From: Cyanobacteriota bacterium
Lineage (GTDB): Bacteria; Cyanobacteriota; Cyanobacteriia; SKYG9
NCBI GenBank assembly: GCA_025054735.1
Contig: JANWZG010000060.1
Location: forward strand, 1 to 12,610
Direction of reading: 5' to 3'
DNA: 12,610 nucleotides
Position 1 is the first letter of the stretch, and each line of letters begins with the position of its first letter. Position numbers and translations under genes: made by a program. The notes under the pieces are model-generated. The model was not told where the DNA came from, did no database searches, and saw only the letters and a program-made list of their open reading frames with translations. Below are positions 1-7,056 of the stretch, piece by piece.

Positions 1-186
1 TTAAGTTCTCGCACTGGAAGCACAGAAAACCCGAAAACCGATTGTTCCTGGATAGATACCTGTTCTAAGGCTTGATCCGACAAATTCACCCCTTAGAAGC
101 TTTCGAGGGGTAGGCTCAGGCTATAGGCAGCTTCGAGGGCATCAATGATGCGGGTTTGCTTTTCGAGGCTAGCAACTTCTAGGGTA
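1..186 (-). pseudogene. Interrupted coding-like frame, possible gene remnant
   Basis: On the minus strand, the frame that overlaps the end of the Uma2 gene reads as plausible protein from about 186 down to 96. It gives FTLEVASLEKQTRIIDALE and continues AAYSLSLPLESF to a TAA at 95-93. Beyond that stop the same frame stays open to the window edge, starting GVNLSDQALEQVSIQEQ. An in-frame GTG at 89-87 lies one codon past the stop. The residue composition looks like protein on both sides of the TAA. Upstream the frame is closed by a TGA near 198-196, and no ATG start is present. It could be an eroded gene with a nonsense mutation. Alternatively, only the part below 89 may be the 5' end of a real downstream gene with a GTG start. 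I do not recognise the family. Confidence 0.3.
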
Positions 187-756
187 AATGGAGTCCAGCA
201 TCAGTATAAATCCCGGCAGTACGGCTTCTCCTGACAGGGAAGTGGGTGCCTCTAGCACCTCTACGGGCTGGCCAGGACGATAAATTTCCACTCGCCGCAG
301 GCTAGGCGCAATCAGCCAACCCAGCCTAGCGCCACTGTCGATGTAGTCCTGCATTTTGGCCTGGATATCCTCTAGGGTATCTGAAGGTGACAGTAGCTCA
401 ATCACAAAGTCAGGACAGAGGGGGGGGAATTTTTCCTGTTGCTCTGGAGTGAGGGCATCCCAGCGGTCTTGCCGTACCCAAGCTACATCGGGAGAACGGT
501 CTGCACCATTGGGCAGTTTGAACCCTGTAGAGGAGTCAAAGACGACACCCAAACGAGTTGCCTCGTTCCAGCTATACACCTGGAATATTAGAGAAGCGTT
601 GCGTCGTCCAGTTTCACCACCCGTCGGAGGCATGATAATTAAATCTCCCTGGGCATTGCGTTCAAGTTTCAGGTCTGGATTGTTCTGGCAAAGCTGGTAG
701 AACTGCTCGTCAGTCATGGAAATGGCATCTTTGAGGGCGATCGTGTACCTATTCAC
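169..756 (-). CDS. Uma2 family (DUF820) putative endonuclease
   Basis: This is a 195-residue protein of the Uma2/DUF820 family, which is greatly expanded in cyanobacteria and has a PD-(D/E)XK nuclease-like fold. Its biological role is not established. Family landmarks are the N-terminal region with ISMTDEQFYQLCQNNPDLKL, GDLIIMPPTGGETGRRN (37-53), SPDVAWV (88-94, Asp90), PDFVIELLSPSD (115-126, Asp116 and Glu120), the KMQDYIDSGARLGWLI segment with Lys134, and the usual closing LPGFIL motif (180-185). The start is GTG at 756-754, preceded by an AGGAG seven bases upstream; a nearby ATG runs into a stop after four codons. Length is normal for the family. It is the last intact gene of the leftward run, 72 bp after the DUF2252 gene, and probably an independent accessory gene. 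The last residues (SIYPRSC) diverge from what I would expect and overlap another open frame. Confidence 0.88.
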   Translation of the reverse strand: MNRYTIALKDAISMTDEQFYQLCQNNPDLKLERNAQGDLIIMPPTGGETGRRNASLIFQVYSWNEATRLGVVFDSSTGFKLPNGADRSPDVAWVRQDRWDALTPEQQEKFPPLCPDFVIELLSPSDTLEDIQAKMQDYIDSGARLGWLIAPSLRRVEIYRPGQPVEVLEAPTSLSGEAVLPGFILMLDSIYPRSC

Positions 757-828
757 AGAACATCTCCTCGCTTTGGTAAGAGTTGTTGCTATTGTGCCAC
801 AGGGTTTACGTGCCTAAAGGCGTCTAGC

Positions 829-2166
829 TTAGCCTGGTTTTGCTTCAACTTTGCCAGACTGCACTGCTTCTACTAATAGCCGATGATCCTGCTCCACTTG
901 GTATGCATAAGCGATGGCAAAGTCTGTTACTGCCTGATCAAAGACATCACTTTTGCCCAGGTAGCCGCTGATTAGAGCCGAGTCTCCCGTGCGGGCATGG
1001 GCGCGGGCTAGGGCGGAACCACAAATCTCGGCATAATCTTCCAAACTGCGGGCAGACATACCCTTGAGCTTGATGGCAGTTTTCATATCCTTAAGTTGCC
1101 GGAAGTAGAAGTCTTGCCCTTGCACATTAGTCGTCCAGCCTAGAAAAATGTCGCTAGCTGCCTGCATCAAGCGCTGTCCACTGACAATACGTTGCCCTTC
1201 GTGGGGGTAGGGACTTTTGCCTGCGTAGGGTTCCAGTACAGAAGGGCGGGCTTCTTTGTATTGGAGTAGCAACGGATCATTGTTGTCGTCTAGCAATAGG
1301 ACAATGCCGCAATGGGTGCCTACACTGCCAACGCCCACAACTTTCAGAGCGACATCCACAAGGCGATAGCGATCAAGCAAGAACTGGCGATCCACCTGAA
1401 GTGTGTCCCGATATTGCTCAAACAGGATGCTGATCTGCTCAAAATACTCGGCTTGATTGGATGGATGATACAGCAAGGGAGGATTGTCGATAAAGCGATA
1501 TTGCCCACCAGTGAGAGTGGTTAGTTGGGATACTGCTTGGTCTAGTGTGTGGTTAAATGCCTTGGCGGCCATTTTTTCCCAGTGTTTGCGCGTGTCTTCA
1601 TCGGGTGCATGTTCAATCAGCAAATTAGCATCCAGCCGGGCATACCAAACTTCTAGGGTTCGCATTTGGCTATAGCGGGCGATCGCCAACCGATAGGCTC
1701 GGGCAGCCGCTAGCGCTGCTTCTGAACTAGCTTGATCTGATAACTGTAACTCTCGACCAGCCAGGATGATGCTAGTGACCAGCCGTTTTACGTCCCATTC
1801 CCAGGGAGCCATGAGGGTCTCATCAAAGTCGTTCAGGTCAAAGATGAGGTTACGCTCTGGGGTGGCAAATCCGCCAAAGTTAAGCAGATGGCAATCACCA
1901 CAGGCTTGAACTTGAATGCCCGTCGTGGGGGTGGTCGCTAAATCTGCCGCCATAATAATGGCACTGCCGCGCAAAAAGGTAAAGGGAGACTGCATCATCC
2001 GCCAATGGCGAATGGGAATTAGGTCTGGAATGCGCTGCTGGTTGGATTTTGCGAGTAAATCTAGGGGGTGGGGACGGTCGCTCTTCGGCTGCCAGTCTCG
2101 ATGGGCCGATCGGGGTATGGTTTGACGCAGTGCTCTCCCAGCAGCTTGGCGATCTTCTGGCGACAT
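829..2166 (-). CDS. DUF2252 family protein
   Basis: This is a 445-residue cytoplasmic-looking protein of the DUF2252 (COG4320) family, of unknown function. Motifs in order are PIRHWRMMQSPFTFLRGSA (about 51-69), GDCHLLNFGGFATPER (90-105), FDLNDFDETLMAPWEWDVKRL (109-129), VGVGSVGTHCGIVLL (277-291), LLQYKEARPSVLEPY (300-314), and a C-terminal ARAHARTGD (387-395). GDxHxxN plus DLNDFD resemble the catalytic loop and metal-binding aspartate of aminoglycoside-phosphotransferase-like kinases; that reading is inference. I chose ATG 2166 because AAGGAG lies six bases upstream and MSPEDRQAAGRALR matches where I expect family members to begin. A longer in-frame ORF starts at ATG 2250, overlapping the feoC-like stop as TAATG, but its extra 28 residues look unlike the family. 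The position downstream of feoAB and feoC suggests co-transcription. Confidence 0.9.
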   Translation of the reverse strand: MSPEDRQAAGRALRQTIPRSAHRDWQPKSDRPHPLDLLAKSNQQRIPDLIPIRHWRMMQSPFTFLRGSAIIMAADLATTPTTGIQVQACGDCHLLNFGGFATPERNLIFDLNDFDETLMAPWEWDVKRLVTSIILAGRELQLSDQASSEAALAAARAYRLAIARYSQMRTLEVWYARLDANLLIEHAPDEDTRKHWEKMAAKAFNHTLDQAVSQLTTLTGGQYRFIDNPPLLYHPSNQAEYFEQISILFEQYRDTLQVDRQFLLDRYRLVDVALKVVGVGSVGTHCGIVLLLDDNNDPLLLQYKEARPSVLEPYAGKSPYPHEGQRIVSGQRLMQAASDIFLGWTTNVQGQDFYFRQLKDMKTAIKLKGMSARSLEDYAEICGSALARAHARTGDSALISGYLGKSDVFDQAVTDFAIAYAYQVEQDHRLLVEAVQSGKVEAKPG

Positions 2167-2172
2167 TATAGG

Positions 2173-2178
2173 CTCCTT
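2173..2178 (-). promoter_or_regulatory. Shine-Dalgarno AAGGAG of the DUF2252 gene
   Basis: AAGGAG on the minus strand sits six bases before ATG 2166. It is one of the strongest ribosome binding sites in the window. It favours 2166 over the longer in-frame ATG at 2250, which could only be reached by coupling to the upstream stop codon. Confidence 0.75.
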
Positions 2179-2249
2179 GGCTCTTTCAACAGTGAACCAC
2201 ATTTCTAGGCAGTTAAGCACTGCTGACCCTATTATCGCCGTTAGCAGCA

Positions 2250-2477
2250 TTAATCTGGGTCAACCCTGACCCACTCATAAAACTCTAAACTCTCTGGGGC
2301 GCAGCTATGGCACTGAGCACAAGGTTTACTGACTAGTTTGCGCACACGCCCTTTGCGAATGAGCCGATTTAACATCTCTCGCATAGCATCCGTATCTGTT
2401 TGGAACTGACGAGATAGCTCTTCTAGGGAGGCTTGAGGATGATTAGAGAGGTAGGTTTGAATCTGTTGCAGGATCAT
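2250..2477 (-). CDS. feoC: FeoC-like winged-helix protein
   Basis: This 75-residue protein matches the FeoC-like family. Residues 1-48 look like a small winged helix (QQIQTYLSNHPQASLEELSRQF, then DAMREMLNRLIRKGRVRKL). They are followed by a cysteine cluster CAQCHSC with Cys53, Cys56 and Cys59. FeoC proteins act with FeoB, either as a Fe-S-dependent regulator or by protecting or modulating the transporter. Enterobacterial FeoC has four clustered cysteines; only three are visible here. The gene lies 184 bp behind feoB on the same strand, and its stop overlaps by one base with an upstream ATG of the next frame (TAATG). No Shine-Dalgarno is present: the 29 bases before ATG 2477 are all pyrimidines on the coding strand. 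The family call rests on size, fold pattern, cysteines and context together. Confidence 0.8.
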   Translation of the reverse strand: MILQQIQTYLSNHPQASLEELSRQFQTDTDAMREMLNRLIRKGRVRKLVSKPCAQCHSCAPESLEFYEWVRVDPD

Positions 2478-2506
2478 AGGGAAGAGGGAGGAGGGAAGAG
2501 AGGGAG
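2478..2506. repeat. 29-bp homopurine/homopyrimidine tract
   Basis: Twenty-nine consecutive purines on the plus strand (G-rich runs separated by A) abut the feoC-like start codon. The block contains GGGAAGAG twice and a 12-bp perfect mirror core, AGGGAGGAGGGA. On the mRNA this is an uninterrupted CU tract where a ribosome binding site would normally be. Such tracts can adopt triplex DNA; whether this one does is unknown. Confidence 0.7.
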
Positions 2507-2661
2507 TTGACTAATGCTTGCTTTGCAAGTTTCACTAGCCATCTCAACCTAGGTTCAAGTAGCTACGTTTGTAGTCAGGACTTCAGTTTTCACCATCAGT
2601 AATCTGTAGCTGTAGTTGCAGAAATTGGTCTTATCTGCGTACCCCTGTCTTAACTGGGTAA

Positions 2662-5016
2662 TCAATGAGCTAGGGTGTTTGGTGAAGTTAGGCGCTGAAA
2701 CTGAGGACGGCGACGATCGCTAAACATTTTCAGCCCCACCACGGTTCCAACCATCACTAGAGCCAATCCAACTAGCCAAGTCATAGAACGAACTGGATGC
2801 TGGTTAAAAGTCATGAACTGGTAATAGAATACGGCCACCCAGTAGGCCAGCCCAGTCGTCCAACAGGCAACAAAAGCTGTCCATCCTAGGTTGGTTTCGC
2901 GGTAGACAGCGGCTGTGGCAGAAACACAGGGAAAATAGAGCAGGACGAAGAGGAGGAAGGCGATCGCCGCTGTGGTACTGCCGAATCGTGTCGCCATCTG
3001 GCCAAAAGTCGTGTAGTGGACTTCCTGGGTTTCAGCGGCAGCTTGTGGATTGTCAGCATTGCTCAAAATGCTTAGACCAATTGGGTCTAACACCTGATTC
3101 GTTAAGTCTGCCAAATTTGCTGGAATACTGGCGAAGGCTTTCCGGATGCCGCCCCAGAAGTCAAATTCTTCCGAGGCTTCATCGCCAGCGCTGCCAGCCG
3201 CTTCCTGGGCTAGGGAAGTATAGAGAGCATCCATGGTACCGACCATCACCTCTTTGGCAAACACCCCCGTCATTAGCCCCACTGTAGCAGGCCAATTTTC
3301 CGACCGAACTCCCATGGGGGTGAAAATGGGAGTAATGGTACGGCTAAAGGCACTGAGAATCGAGTCTTGGCTGTCTTGCTTCCCGAAGGAGCCATCCACA
3401 CCTACGGAGTTGACTAATCCCAGAATCACCACCATGATTACGATCATCCGGCCAGCTCTAGTAATAAACGCCCGCAACCGATCCCAAGCGCGAATGAGAA
3501 CACCTTTCATGGTGGGAATATGGTACGGAGGTAACTCCATGATAAAAGGAGCTACTTCCCCACGAAATAGTGTTTTCTTCATCAGAAACCCAGTGAACAC
3601 CGCCGCTAGAATCCCTAGAATATAGAGCAGGAAGACAATATCTTGCCCATTGGTGGGAAAGAATGCAGCAACGAACAAGGCATAGACTGGCAGGCGGGCA
3701 CCACAGGACATAAAGGGATTCATGATGATAGTTAGGAGACGATCGCGCCGATTCTCCAGTGTCCGGGTAGCCATAATCCCAGGAATATTGCAGCCAAACC
3801 CCACCATCATCGGCACAAAGGACTTACCCGGCAGCCCCACAAATCGCATCAGCCTATCCATGACAAAAGCCGCCCGCGCCAGATAGCCAGAGTCTTCTAA
3901 GAGGGCAATGAAAATAAACAGCAAGCCAATTTGTGGAATAAAGGTCGAGGTAGTTTGAATTCCGCCGCCTACACCATCGGCCAATAGCCCAATCAGCCAT
4001 CCTGGAGCTTTAATCCGTTGCAGCAAATGGGCTGTGCCATCGACAACGACGGTGCCCACGCCAATATCGAAGAAATCAATAAATGCTCCCCCTAGATTGA
4101 TGGCAATGAGGAACATGAGATACATCACCACTAAAAAGATGGGAATTCCCAGCCAGCGGTTGAGCACCACCTGATCAATGCGATCGGACAGGGTTTTTTG
4201 CACCAGATGAGTTCGTTCTGTCACACCCTGAATAATGCTCCGAATCCAGGTGTAGCGACTGTCTGCAATCAGTAAATCGGTATCTTCTCCTAGGGTTTGG
4301 TGGATGCGATGACGATGCTCAGCAATCTGTCGCAGGGTGTCTTGCCCTAGATCGGGCAGGTGGCGATCGTCATACTGCAACAGGTTCAATGCAAACCAGC
4401 GGATAGCTGCGGGATGGGCAACTGCCCGCGTTTGTAGCCCTGGCATTAAATCAGCCAATGCTTCCTCAATCACTGGAGGATAGGCAACATAGGTACTGGG
4501 AACAGTAGGCTGGGTTAACGCCTGATGGATGGCCGCTTTTAGCTGCATCACTCCCTTGCCGGTATGGGCACACAGGGGAATCACTGGGCATCCCAATCGC
4601 TCGGATAATAACTGGACGTTGATGCGAATTTCCCGCTTTGCTGCCAGATCCATCATGTTAAGTGCGACGATCATTGGTACGCCCATTTCCAGGAGCTGGG
4701 TGGTGAGGTAAAGGTTTCGTTCCAGGTTAGAAGCATCCACGATGTTGACAATCACAGTGGCTTCACCGGAAAGCAGGTAGTCCCTCGCCACTAGTTCATC
4801 CAGCCCTGTGGTGGTATCTTCTGCATCTACCGAATAAACGCCGGGCAAGTCAACTACAGTTACAGTCTGACCCTGCGAGCGATAGCTGCCTTCTTTGCGC
4901 TCGACTGTCACACCAGGCCAGTTGCCCACGCGCTGGTTAGCTCCAGTCAGGGCATTGAATAGCGTAGTTTTGCCACAGTTGGGGTTACCCACCAACCCGA
5001 TCGTCAGTTGTGTCAT
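2662..5016 (-). CDS. feoB: Ferrous iron transporter FeoB
   Basis: FeoB is the inner-membrane Fe(II) permease with an N-terminal G-protein domain. This 784-residue copy is full length (E. coli FeoB is 773). The G domain shows G1 GNPNCGKTT (10-18), G2 with Thr37 in NWPGVTVE, G3 DLPG (56-59) and G4 NMMD (120-123). A helical linker region follows to about residue 280. The membrane core then contains repeated hydrophobic helices and the conserved segments GFGCNIPGIMATRT, SCGARLPVYALF, GVFAKEVMVGT and YFPCVSAT. The start ATG 5016 overlaps the feoA stop as ATGA, and GGAGAGGAG lies just upstream, so translation is probably coupled to feoA. A hydrophobic helix near the C terminus (TWLVGLALVMVGTVVGLKMF) is followed by a basic tail. 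No damage is seen. Confidence 0.98.
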   Translation of the reverse strand: MTQLTIGLVGNPNCGKTTLFNALTGANQRVGNWPGVTVERKEGSYRSQGQTVTVVDLPGVYSVDAEDTTTGLDELVARDYLLSGEATVIVNIVDASNLERNLYLTTQLLEMGVPMIVALNMMDLAAKREIRINVQLLSERLGCPVIPLCAHTGKGVMQLKAAIHQALTQPTVPSTYVAYPPVIEEALADLMPGLQTRAVAHPAAIRWFALNLLQYDDRHLPDLGQDTLRQIAEHRHRIHQTLGEDTDLLIADSRYTWIRSIIQGVTERTHLVQKTLSDRIDQVVLNRWLGIPIFLVVMYLMFLIAINLGGAFIDFFDIGVGTVVVDGTAHLLQRIKAPGWLIGLLADGVGGGIQTTSTFIPQIGLLFIFIALLEDSGYLARAAFVMDRLMRFVGLPGKSFVPMMVGFGCNIPGIMATRTLENRRDRLLTIIMNPFMSCGARLPVYALFVAAFFPTNGQDIVFLLYILGILAAVFTGFLMKKTLFRGEVAPFIMELPPYHIPTMKGVLIRAWDRLRAFITRAGRMIVIMVVILGLVNSVGVDGSFGKQDSQDSILSAFSRTITPIFTPMGVRSENWPATVGLMTGVFAKEVMVGTMDALYTSLAQEAAGSAGDEASEEFDFWGGIRKAFASIPANLADLTNQVLDPIGLSILSNADNPQAAAETQEVHYTTFGQMATRFGSTTAAIAFLLFVLLYFPCVSATAAVYRETNLGWTAFVACWTTGLAYWVAVFYYQFMTFNQHPVRSMTWLVGLALVMVGTVVGLKMFSDRRRPQFQRLTSPNTLAH

Positions 5017-5765
5017 GACTCCTCTCCCGTAACTGGTGTCACAATTAGAGCATCGGCTTCATCTTTGCGTAAACTCAAGTGAAAGTGACGGACTTCAATT
5101 TCAGTGGGGTCACCTAGGGGTGCATGGCGGGTTACGCGCAACTCAGTATCTGGTGTTAACCCCATGGCCAGCAGTTTGCGCTTATAGTCCCGTGCAGTTG
5201 GTTCATAGCCCACTACTCGTAGCCTAGAACCGATCGCCGCATCCCGAAGCTTGACCATAGGCACCTGAGGGGTTGGTTGCATGGTTGCTATCCTTGTTGT
5301 AGAAGGGGAAACCGAAGGGTTGGAAGATTCGTTCAGCGACGCTTTTACATGCATCACTTGAATTTGGTGTGCCATCTCTGCACCCAAGCCCAACCGTTGA
5401 TCCTGGAGAGCAACCACAACTGAACCTGTTGCAGTGCAACTAATGACCTCTAGAACTACGTTGGGCATGAATCCCATCCCCATGAGACGATTGTTTGCCT
5501 CTCCACAATTGAGGGCAACTATCTGGACGCGATCGCCTACCTGCGCCTCAGACAGAGAAAAAACAGTTGCGTCTGGAGAATTTGCTAGACCCTCAACAGC
5601 CACTCCTACCCCGCTGGATGGGTTTGTGACCGCCTCACTGACATACACAAACCCCTGCCAACTAGAGGATTGCGAATCAACTGCTGGATGGTTAATCTGA
5701 GAATCTTTACCTAACATAGAAATGTTCTCATAAGCGACAATAAATCTACTAAAAAATAATTGCAT
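5013..5765 (-). CDS. feoA: FeoA, fused tandem FeoA-domain protein
   Basis: FeoA is a small SH3-like cytoplasmic partner needed for FeoB-dependent iron uptake. It is usually about 75-90 residues with one domain. This 250-residue protein carries two: domain 1 at about 69-140 (VGDRVQIVAL, NNRLMGMGFMPNVVLEV) and domain 2 at about 170-246 (IGSRLRVVGYEP, KRKLLAMGLTPDTELRV, APLGDPTEIEV). A Ser/Thr/Pro-rich linker joins them. Domain 2 is nearer the usual FeoA consensus; domain 1 has lost the typical AP-GDP turn. About 65 unstructured-looking residues precede domain 1. The start is uncertain: ATG 5765 lacks a ribosome binding site, while ATG 5717 (residue 17) has a weak GAGA eight bases upstream and may be the true start. 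It is the first gene of the leftward cluster and overlaps feoB by four bases. Confidence 0.93.
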   Translation of the reverse strand: MQLFFSRFIVAYENISMLGKDSQINHPAVDSQSSSWQGFVYVSEAVTNPSSGVGVAVEGLANSPDATVFSLSEAQVGDRVQIVALNCGEANNRLMGMGFMPNVVLEVISCTATGSVVVALQDQRLGLGAEMAHQIQVMHVKASLNESSNPSVSPSTTRIATMQPTPQVPMVKLRDAAIGSRLRVVGYEPTARDYKRKLLAMGLTPDTELRVTRHAPLGDPTEIEVRHFHLSLRKDEADALIVTPVTGEES

Positions 5766-5917
5766 TAACCGAATTCAAAACTCAGCGCTTCTGACACCTT
5801 CTAGTTTTTTGTAGAAGCTAGTTGTTGTGACATCTAGATTCTTCCTAACGGCCAAAATACTAGCTGCCTGCTCAAATACACAATATAAGTATAGATGATT
5901 ACTACATTACAATCGTC

Positions 5918-5937
5918 TTTACTCTTGCAAGAGTAAA
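5918..5937. promoter_or_regulatory. Perfect 20-bp palindrome, candidate operator upstream of feoA
   Basis: TTTACTCTTGCAAGAGTAAA is its own reverse complement, with no spacer. The symmetry ends at both flanks. A perfect palindrome of this length is expected about 0.01 times by chance in this window. It lies about 150-200 bp upstream of feoA and directly abuts the Fur-like element. A dimeric regulator site is the natural reading; there is no T-run to suggest a terminator. Confidence 0.5.
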
Positions 5938-5952
5938 TGATAATCTAATGCA
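5934..5952. promoter_or_regulatory. Fur-box-like element
   Basis: Around TGATAATC (5938-5945) the sequence matches the classical 19-bp Fur consensus at about 12 of 19 positions by eye: a good left and central part and a poor right part. The setting, upstream of ferrous iron uptake genes, favours it. A match of this quality also occurs by chance in AT-rich DNA (I found one near 7319), so the call is tentative. Confidence 0.35.
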
Positions 5953-6147
5953 ATTTATTCCTAATAATTCCACTGAAGTTGGAATGTCGCCTCAATTTTC
6001 ACGAACCCTTAAGAAATTGGGCTATGACTGTAGTACTTGTCCCATAAATCTAGGCTTGAGAGTCGGATGCCTGAGCGCCAAACTACCAATCTCCGTTTTG
6101 GCAAGTACTCGTCGCAAAGCATCACTTCAATGTCACAGCACCATAAT

Positions 6148-6177
6148 TCTTGGGAATTTAGATCTTGGGAATTTAGA
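6148..6177. repeat. 15-bp perfect tandem duplication
   Basis: TCTTGGGAATTTAGA occurs twice in direct succession (6148-6162 and 6163-6177), with one further T continuing the pattern. It lies in the mgtC upstream region. It looks like a recent slippage duplication, and no function is evident. Confidence 0.85.
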
Positions 6178-6354
6178 TGACCTAGTTGTATTACTGCCCT
6201 AGCGTTTGCTTAAGCGGGGATTGTATTATAGGTTTGCACTTGCTCTGCTGAGCACTACTGTTCAAGTATTCAAGACGTTAGTGGGTTACTACGTTGTTTC
6301 TAGTGGGCTAGTCTCTCTCTGAGATTGCCTTCTAACCGTTGAGGATTTACCAGC

Positions 6355-7056
6355 ATGACCTCGATCGAGTTTGTCCTTCGCCTAGCCGTGGCATTTCTGC
6401 TGGGTTCAGCCCTAGGGTTAGAGCGTCAGTGGCGGCAGCGCATGGCTGGATTGCGAACTAATACTTTGGTGGCAACGGGTGCAGCCTTGTTTGTGATGCT
6501 TTCTGTGCTTACGCCTGGTGATTCTAGTCCAACCCGGATCGCTGCTCAGGTAGTGTCGGGTATTGGCTTTTTGGGTGGCGGTGTGATTTTGCGAGAGGGG
6601 TTGACGGTGCGTGGGCTGAATACAGCAGCAACTTTGTGGTGTGCGGCTGCGATCGGCTCGCTGGCTGGTGCAGGGCTACTGTTCCATGCAGGAGTTGGTA
6701 CGGTTGCGGTGCTGGCTGCTAACTTGCTGTTGCGTCCGTTAGGCTATCGCATTAATCAACAACCTCTTAAGGGTACTGAACTGGAGTTGTGTTACCGCTG
6801 TGATGTGGTCTGTCGCACTCAAGATGAGTCGCATATCCGAGCGTTGTTGCTGCAAGCGGTGGTAGGTGGAAATCTGCGGCTACGATCGCTCTATAGCGAA
6901 GATTTAGAAGATACACCCGATCGGGTCAGCGTAGAAGCAGAACTTGTAACCCAAGAACGCAATGATGCATTTTTAGAGCAAATGGTCAGTCGTCTGAGTC
7001 TAGAGCCAGGGGTGATTGCAATCCGGTGGCGCATTATTGAACAGGAATTTGGTTAA
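6355..7056 (+). CDS. mgtC: MgtC/SapB family membrane protein
   Basis: This is a 233-residue inner-membrane protein of the MgtC family, whose members support growth in low magnesium and, in some bacteria, modulate ATP synthase or other membrane proteins rather than transporting Mg2+ directly. Family signatures are GLERQWR (21-27), AGLRTNTLVATGAALFV (31-47), SGIGFLGGGVIL (68-79) and GLNTAATLWCAAAIG (87-101). About four to five hydrophobic helices span residues 5-130. Residues 140-233 form a soluble domain resembling the ACT-like C-terminal part of longer family members. ATG 6355 is preceded by GAGG about ten bases upstream. The gene is divergent from feoAB across a 589-bp region and followed by 390 bp without a gene. 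The family is certain; the precise role in this organism is not. Confidence 0.93.
   Translation: MTSIEFVLRLAVAFLLGSALGLERQWRQRMAGLRTNTLVATGAALFVMLSVLTPGDSSPTRIAAQVVSGIGFLGGGVILREGLTVRGLNTAATLWCAAAIGSLAGAGLLFHAGVGTVAVLAANLLLRPLGYRINQQPLKGTELELCYRCDVVCRTQDESHIRALLLQAVVGGNLRLRSLYSEDLEDTPDRVSVEAELVTQERNDAFLEQMVSRLSLEPGVIAIRWRIIEQEFG

Larger units (their letters stand above)
5766..6354. other. feoA-mgtC divergent control region
   Basis: These 589 bp hold no convincing gene. Reading left to right they contain a small hairpin (CTTCTA/TAGAAG, 5798-5817) that would lie in the feoA leader, AT-rich sequence with TATACT and TATATT on the minus strand near 5882-5895, the 20-bp palindrome at 5918-5937, a Fur-like element at about 5934-5952, and a 15-bp tandem duplication at 6148-6177. 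I could not fix a promoter with a good -35 for either feoA or mgtC. Confidence 0.6.

Noticed and set aside
2166..2250. Upstream 28-codon extension of the DUF2252 frame, with a hydrophobic signal-like start
   Set aside because: The strong AAGGAG before ATG 2166 and the family-like N terminus at MSPEDRQ argue that the extension is not translated as part of the protein.
5948..6202. 84-codon plus-strand ORF starting just after the Fur-like box, with a CSTC motif
   Set aside because: It has no ribosome binding site, no recognisable family or structured composition, and contains the 15-bp tandem duplication (which repeats LGNLD). I treat it as chance ORF in a control region; conservation in relatives would change that.
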